From Flavobacterium sp. Root935 (GTDB taxonomy: Bacteria; Bacteroidota; Bacteroidia; Flavobacteriales; Flavobacteriaceae): a stretch of 64,000 bases of DNA. The stretch is from NCBI RefSeq assembly GCF_001429295.1, contig NZ_LMJL01000012.1, positions 644,263 through 708,262 of the forward strand, written 5' to 3'. Shown piece by piece: positions 60,096 through 64,000 of this stretch (the first letter of the stretch is position 1; every line of letters starts with the position of its first letter). The notes below the pieces were generated by a model. It saw only the letters and a program-made list of their open reading frames with translations, ran no database searches and was not told the origin of the DNA. Both the position numbers and the translations under genes were made by a program.

Positions 60096-60842
60096 TTACT
60101 TTTTTCCTAAAGATTTTTGAGCCAAATACTCATCAACCAATTTTAAAGTATGATTTAAAGATTCTGTATTAGTCCAATCTTCGTGACCTGGAATAATATA
60201 AATTGGATTTTTAAATTTTGACTTTACTTTACCTATTGATTGCTTCCATTCTTTTACATGAGAATCTCCCAAATAACCTAAATCTTTGGCATCGGCACTC
60301 TTAATAAAACAACCTCCGTAAAGTACTTTTTCTTTCTCAAACCAAGCTACAATATTATCTGATGCGTGTCCTTTTCCTGGATAATAAACTTCAAAAGTAT
60401 ACTGCCCGACTGTAAAAGTTTTATCATTCGGAATTATAAATTCTGCTCTTGGTTTGTTTTCTCTTTTAAGAATATCATCCGTTAATTTTATAGTATAAGT
60501 TTTGATTCCTTTTTTTCTATAAAAATCTAATCCGCCAGCACGATCATCATGAGAATGTGTGGCAAAAAGCATCACAACCTCTTTATGATGCTTTGTTTTT
60601 ATACTATCCAATAACGGTTGAAACTGAGTTTTATCCCAAGGCGCATCAAATAACACAACACCTTTGTCTGTAACCAGATACATGGCATTGGCAGAAATCT
60701 TTGTTCCCTGATAATCACTAAAAGTTCTATAAACATAAAAGTCACCTGTAAGATGACTTATTTGTAATGGCGAATTCTTAGATTGTGCAAAACTATTTGA
60801 AGCGATGACTAAGAATAAAATTATTGAAGCTAATTTTCGCAT
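60096..60842 (-). CDS. Subclass B1 metallo-beta-lactamase
   Basis: 248 residues. Signal peptide MRKLASIILFLVIASNSFA then mature QSKNS. All B1 zinc ligands are visible: HSHDD (His96, His98, Asp100), GKGHAS (His159), YGGCFIK (Cys178; Lys181 is the usual substrate lysine), and PGHEDW (His220). It should hydrolyse penicillins, cephalosporins and probably carbapenems in the periplasm. It resembles chromosomal flavobacterial enzymes (JOHN/BlaB/IND type). It stands in an operon of housekeeping genes, 9 bp after DUF2147 and 24 bp before priA, with no mobile element near it. Confidence 0.92.
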   Translation of the reverse strand: MRKLASIILFLVIASNSFAQSKNSPLQISHLTGDFYVYRTFSDYQGTKISANAMYLVTDKGVVLFDAPWDKTQFQPLLDSIKTKHHKEVVMLFATHSHDDRAGGLDFYRKKGIKTYTIKLTDDILKRENKPRAEFIIPNDKTFTVGQYTFEVYYPGKGHASDNIVAWFEKEKVLYGGCFIKSADAKDLGYLGDSHVKEWKQSIGKVKSKFKNPIYIIPGHEDWTNTESLNHTLKLVDEYLAQKSLGKK

Positions 60843-60851
60843 TATTTTGAT

Positions 60852-61280
60852 TTAATTTTTCACACGTGTCCAATACTGTGTTCTTCCCATAATAGAAACT
60901 CCCACATAACCACGAAGTTTTAATTTATCTGCAGATTCTAGTGCAATATAACATTTGTATTTTTTACCGCTTGTTGGGTCTAGAATTGTTCCTCCGTTAT
61001 ATTCAGAACCATCTTTTTTAAGGCCGTTAATAATAACCATTCCTAAAATAGGTTTATTTTTTTCTGCGCCATCACATTTAGTACAAAGATCTTTTTTATG
61101 ACTATCACGAAGAATTTCTATAACTTTTCCATAAACTTTTCCTGACTTTTCGTAGATTTCTACAATAGATTTTGCTTCACCTGTTTCGTCATCAATGGTC
61201 TTCCATTTTCCAATTACACTTTGACTTTGCATGGTCAGGGCAAAGAAGAATACTCCGATAGTTAGCATCAAATTTTTCAT
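60852..61280 (-). CDS. DUF2147 domain protein, exported
   Basis: 142 residues with a signal (MKNLMLTIGVFFFALTMQSQ). The mature part SVIGKWKTIDDETGEAKSIVEIYEKSGKVYGKV and the GGTILDPTSGKKY and GYVGVSIMGRTQYW segments are characteristic of DUF2147. CTKCDG may form a disulfide. Probably periplasmic, unknown role. It is 1 bp after the YihY-like gene and 9 bp before the beta-lactamase gene, so the three are co-translated. Confidence 0.9.
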   Translation of the reverse strand: MKNLMLTIGVFFFALTMQSQSVIGKWKTIDDETGEAKSIVEIYEKSGKVYGKVIEILRDSHKKDLCTKCDGAEKNKPILGMVIINGLKKDGSEYNGGTILDPTSGKKYKCYIALESADKLKLRGYVGVSIMGRTQYWTRVKN

Positions 61281-61281
61281 A

Positions 61282-62205
61282 TTATTTTTCTTTTTTTTGT
61301 TTTAATTTTCTGATAGAAGCATTCAATTCGAACCCTAAAAGCAGAATCATACAGTTTATCCAAATATAAAACATTAGAATTAATAATGTTCCAATAGAAC
61401 CATAAAGTTCGTTATATTTTGAAAATTTTATAACCCAAATCCCAAAAAAGAACGAAGATATAACAATTAAGATCGTGGTAAAAACAGAACCTATACTTAT
61501 AAAAGGAACTTTATTATACTGTTTTGTTCCATAACGCAATAATATTGAAGATGTTATCAAAATCATTAAAATAACAAATAAATATCGTCCTAAAATAATC
61601 AGAGGAATCCTGTCACTTAAAACATCCTGAATGATCGTTTTTTGAATGAATACCTCAAAAACAACAATTGTTGCCACTGTCACAAACAAAATAATCGTCA
61701 TAACAAGCGAAATTGCCAATGCAACCAAATACTGACTAAAAAAACCACGTTTATCAAAAACGTGTTTAGAAGATTCAAAACCGCTTAAAATTCCGTTAAT
61801 ACCATTTGCCATTAAAAAAATAGAAAGCAAAAATCCAGACGATAATAAGCCAGAGTGACTATTATTTAAAATATCGCTGATAATTTTACTAATCGCATCG
61901 TATGTATTTGGAGGGACACTCTGCTGCACAAACTGCAAAAAATCTTCCTGAAAATTGTCTATCGGAATAAACGGGATCAAGTTTAAAATAAACAGCGCAA
62001 AAGGAAATAAAGCCATAAAAAAGCTAAAAGAAACCGCACTCGCATGATATGAAAATGCTCCTTCAAGAATTCCTAAAGTATACATTTCAAGCAAATCATA
62101 TAATGAGAAACCTTCGAGCCAAGGCAGCTTTATTCTTTTTAAAAGTCGGGCCAGGTTGCGTATTACAGGCAATTTTTCAATCCGAGCTTCTATCTCCTGC
62201 GACAT
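61282..62205 (-). CDS. YihY/BrkB-type integral membrane protein
   Basis: 307 residues with about six membrane segments in the YihY/virulence factor BrkB pattern: FSYHASAVSFSFFMALFPFALFILNLIPFIP, LLSSGFLLSIFLMANG, ALAISLVMTIILFVTVATIVVF and IGSVFTTILIVISSFFFGIWVI. Often named putative ribonuclease BN, but no catalytic evidence supports this. It follows nadC by 77 bp of low-complexity sequence. Confidence 0.9.
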   Translation of the reverse strand: MSQEIEARIEKLPVIRNLARLLKRIKLPWLEGFSLYDLLEMYTLGILEGAFSYHASAVSFSFFMALFPFALFILNLIPFIPIDNFQEDFLQFVQQSVPPNTYDAISKIISDILNNSHSGLLSSGFLLSIFLMANGINGILSGFESSKHVFDKRGFFSQYLVALAISLVMTIILFVTVATIVVFEVFIQKTIIQDVLSDRIPLIILGRYLFVILMILITSSILLRYGTKQYNKVPFISIGSVFTTILIVISSFFFGIWVIKFSKYNELYGSIGTLLILMFYIWINCMILLLGFELNASIRKLKQKKEK

Positions 62206-62282
62206 ATTTTTTTTGATTTTAGATTGTTGAGTTTAGATTTTAGACTGCAAACCTAACTCATAACTTATAACTCAAAACTCCA
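62206..62282. repeat. Short imperfect repeats between nadC and the YihY-like gene
   Basis: Tandem variants of TTTAGATTTTAGA and AACTCATAACTTATAACTCAAAACTC. Similar text occurs at 13205-13265 and 16490-16535 in this window. Confidence 0.4.
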
Positions 62283-63140
62283 CTAAAAAGCTTTTAAACT
62301 CAAATCCATGTTGTAAACTGAATGTGTTAAAGCGCCAGATGATATATAATTGACACCACAAAGAGCATATTCGCGAATTGTTTTTTCGTTGATATTTCCC
62401 GAAGATTCTGTCTGGCATTTTGTACCAATCAATTTTACTGCCGTTTTTGTGTCTTCGTAATTAAAATTGTCGATCAAGATTCTGTGAACGCCGTCACTCA
62501 ACAAAATTTCTCTGATTTCATCTAAATTACGAGCTTCAACAATAATTTTTAAATCGAGATTGTTTTCTTTTAAATATTCTTTTGTTTTCGAAATTGCGCG
62601 CGTAATTCCGCCTGCAAAATCAATATGATTGTCTTTTAGCATTACCATGTCATAAAGCGCAAAACGGTGATTTTCTCCACCTCCTATTTTTACCGCCCAT
62701 TTTTCAGCCGCTCTAAAATTTGGAGTTGTTTTACGTGTATCTAATATTTTAGCACCAGTTCCTTCTAAAAGCTGAACATATTGATGAGTTTTAGTAGCAA
62801 TAGCCGACATTCGCTGCATAGTGTTTAAAACTACTCTCTCAGCTTTTAAAATAGACTGCGAACTTCCCGAAACTTCAAAAACAACTTCGCCATATTCTAC
62901 ATGCGTTCCATCTTCGATAAAAGTTTTTACTTTTAATTTTGGATCTACATGTTCAAATATCATTTTGGCGACTTCAACTCCGGCAATTATTCCCTGATCT
63001 TTTACCAATAATTTAGCCTGACCGTGTGCAGTATCTGGAATACAGGCAAGCGAACTGTAATCACCTGTACCAACATCTTCTCTAATGGCGTTGCTTATCA
63101 AAAGTTGTAATTCTGCTTGAAATTGGGCTTCACTAATCAT
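62283..63140 (-). CDS. nadC: Nicotinate-nucleotide pyrophosphorylase
   Basis: Quinolinate phosphoribosyltransferase of NAD biosynthesis, 285 residues. EDVGTGDYSS near the start, TRKTTPNFRAAEKWAVKIGGGENHR with the substrate-binding arginines and lysine, MLKDNHI, and the ILIDNFN and ESSGNINEKTI blocks are signatures. First gene of the nadC-yihY-DUF2147-bla-priA run, 77 bp upstream of the YihY-like gene. Confidence 0.97.
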   Translation of the reverse strand: MISEAQFQAELQLLISNAIREDVGTGDYSSLACIPDTAHGQAKLLVKDQGIIAGVEVAKMIFEHVDPKLKVKTFIEDGTHVEYGEVVFEVSGSSQSILKAERVVLNTMQRMSAIATKTHQYVQLLEGTGAKILDTRKTTPNFRAAEKWAVKIGGGENHRFALYDMVMLKDNHIDFAGGITRAISKTKEYLKENNLDLKIIVEARNLDEIREILLSDGVHRILIDNFNYEDTKTAVKLIGTKCQTESSGNINEKTIREYALCGVNYISSGALTHSVYNMDLSLKAF

Positions 63141-63478
63141 TTTTCTATTTTTAATAAGATGCTAAATTAGGATATATTTTATGGATTTGAAAGTTTACTT
63201 TCTGCAAAAAGTTTCTTATTAACTTAAATTTATATTTAAATCGCCTATTTTTTTAAACACATAGGAACATAGATTTTTGCAGACTTTTAAAAGAAGTTCA
63301 CTTATATAAATTCACATAGCAGCGCTTATAAACTATGTGTTAGAATCTAGATTTTTTTAAAACTTTTTATTGAATGTTCCTATAAAAACCTATATCTCTA
63401 TGTATTAATTTTTCTAGCACAATTTACGTCATCAATTAAAAACATTAAATATCTTTGAGGTTCAATCAAGCAAAATCT
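63141..63478. other. 338-bp intergenic with an inverted repeat
   Basis: AT-rich sequence between divergent genes. It contains the words AACACATAG (63256-63264) and CTATGTGTT (63333-63341), inverted to each other, and several more ACATAG-like words. A -7 box TATCTTTG (63450-63457) precedes the next gene. Nothing else was seen. Confidence 0.5.
63450..63457 (+). promoter_or_regulatory. -7 promoter box of the DNA alkylation repair gene
   Basis: Perfect TAnnTTTG (TATCTTTG) 21 bp before the ATG at 63479; no clear TTG at the -33 distance. Confidence 0.5.
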
Positions 63479-64000
63479 ATGGGGTTAATTAAAGACATTT
63501 ATTCGGTTTCTTTTTACGAAAAATTTAGTCAGGCTGTCGCCGAAGTCCATCCTTCATTCAACAAACAAAAATTTATTGAAGCAATTTACGAAGACGATTT
63601 TGCTCAAAAAGAATGGAAAGAAAGAATGAAACACACCACAGTTGTGTTACACCAATTTATGCCTCAAAATTTTCCTGAAGCTGTTTTTGTAATTGATAAA
63701 ATCATCGAAAATCTCAAGAAAAATAAATTTACTGAGGGCAATCTCGCATTCATATTCTTTGCAGATTATATCGAAATGTACGGTTTAGACGATTTTAAAA
63801 CCTCAGCAAAAGCCTTTGTTTCGATAACACAATTTATAAGCTGTGAATTTGCTGTTCGTCCTTTTATTTTAAAGTATAAAGAACAAATGATTGACGAAAT
63901 GGTAAAATGGTCACTTAACGAAAATCATCACGTACGAAGATTAGCCAGCGAAGGTTCACGCCCGAGATTACCGTGGGCAATGGCTATTCCGTTTTTAAAA
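63479..64000 (+). CDS. DNA alkylation repair protein (AlkC/AlkD-like), 5' part
   Basis: The first 174 codons of a HEAT-like repeat protein of the DNA alkylation repair group, cut by the window edge. The sequence starts MGLIKDIYSVSFYEKF and includes FADYIEMYGLDD and the conserved RRLASEGSRPRLPWA that binds the DNA backbone in this family. Helical repeats as expected. It would be a glycosylase that removes alkylated bases without base flipping. The remaining C-terminal part lies outside. Confidence 0.85.
   Translation, partial: MGLIKDIYSVSFYEKFSQAVAEVHPSFNKQKFIEAIYEDDFAQKEWKERMKHTTVVLHQFMPQNFPEAVFVIDKIIENLKKNKFTEGNLAFIFFADYIEMYGLDDFKTSAKAFVSITQFISCEFAVRPFILKYKEQMIDEMVKWSLNENHHVRRLASEGSRPRLPWAMAIPFLK

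Overview
The window is a strongly AT-rich stretch of chromosome from a member of the Bacteroidota, almost certainly a Flavobacterium of the soil/freshwater F. johnsoniae type. Reasons: promoters of the TTG-N17-23-TAnnTTTG type in front of many genes, no Shine-Dalgarno sequences, a type B gliding-motility C-terminal domain on a giant secreted protein followed by a PorP/SprF-like gene, flavobacterial families of unknown function (DUF4835, DUF6495, DUF6913), and the order bamD-rpoZ-coaBC-DUF4835-recN. Family names were recognised by reading; no search was run. No rRNA, tRNA, prophage, integrase, insertion sequence or CRISPR array was found.

Layout. 1-4370 (minus): arginine operon GNAT-argG-argC-argD, headed by a good promoter and a strongly foldable leader. 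4483-9986: M1 aminopeptidase, aldose epimerase-like protein, GNAT, two outer-membrane beta-barrels, a VF530-type protein. 10127-20647 (mostly plus): smpB, a lipoprotein, an HTH-Fic protein, pcm (minus), Gfo/Idh/MocA oxidoreductase, 3-hydroxyacyl-CoA dehydrogenase, YggS-type PLP protein, exonuclease/GIY-YIG fusion, voltage-gated potassium channel, miaA, acyl-ACP thioesterase, with two repeat-like intergenic elements. 20842-23459 (minus): rtcB-prfH-TPR, a probable RNA/ribosome repair operon. 24046-28006: two-component pair, coaE, glycosyltransferase. 28133-34876: bamD-rpoZ-coaBC-DUF4835-recN-TPR-fabV, read on the minus strand. 35012-40876: dapA, a 5'-nucleotidase split over two genes, a membrane protein and ligA. 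41115-53748 (minus): a 3234-residue type IX secretion cargo protein, a PorP/SprF-like protein and an OmpA-family protein. 54973-57617: rpsF-rpsR-rplI and a LytTR regulator. 57624-63140 (minus): nadC-yihY-DUF2147-metallo-beta-lactamase-priA. The right edge cuts a DNA alkylation repair gene.

Most of the window is housekeeping. The parts most worth a second look are the leader RNA of the arginine operon, the three-gene rtcB-prfH-TPR operon with a palindrome in front of it, a 27-codon ORF (or sRNA) with its own promoter and terminator just upstream of that operon, the higher-order 3 x 240 bp duplication inside the giant adhesin-like gene, and a complete B1 metallo-beta-lactamase embedded in a housekeeping operon.
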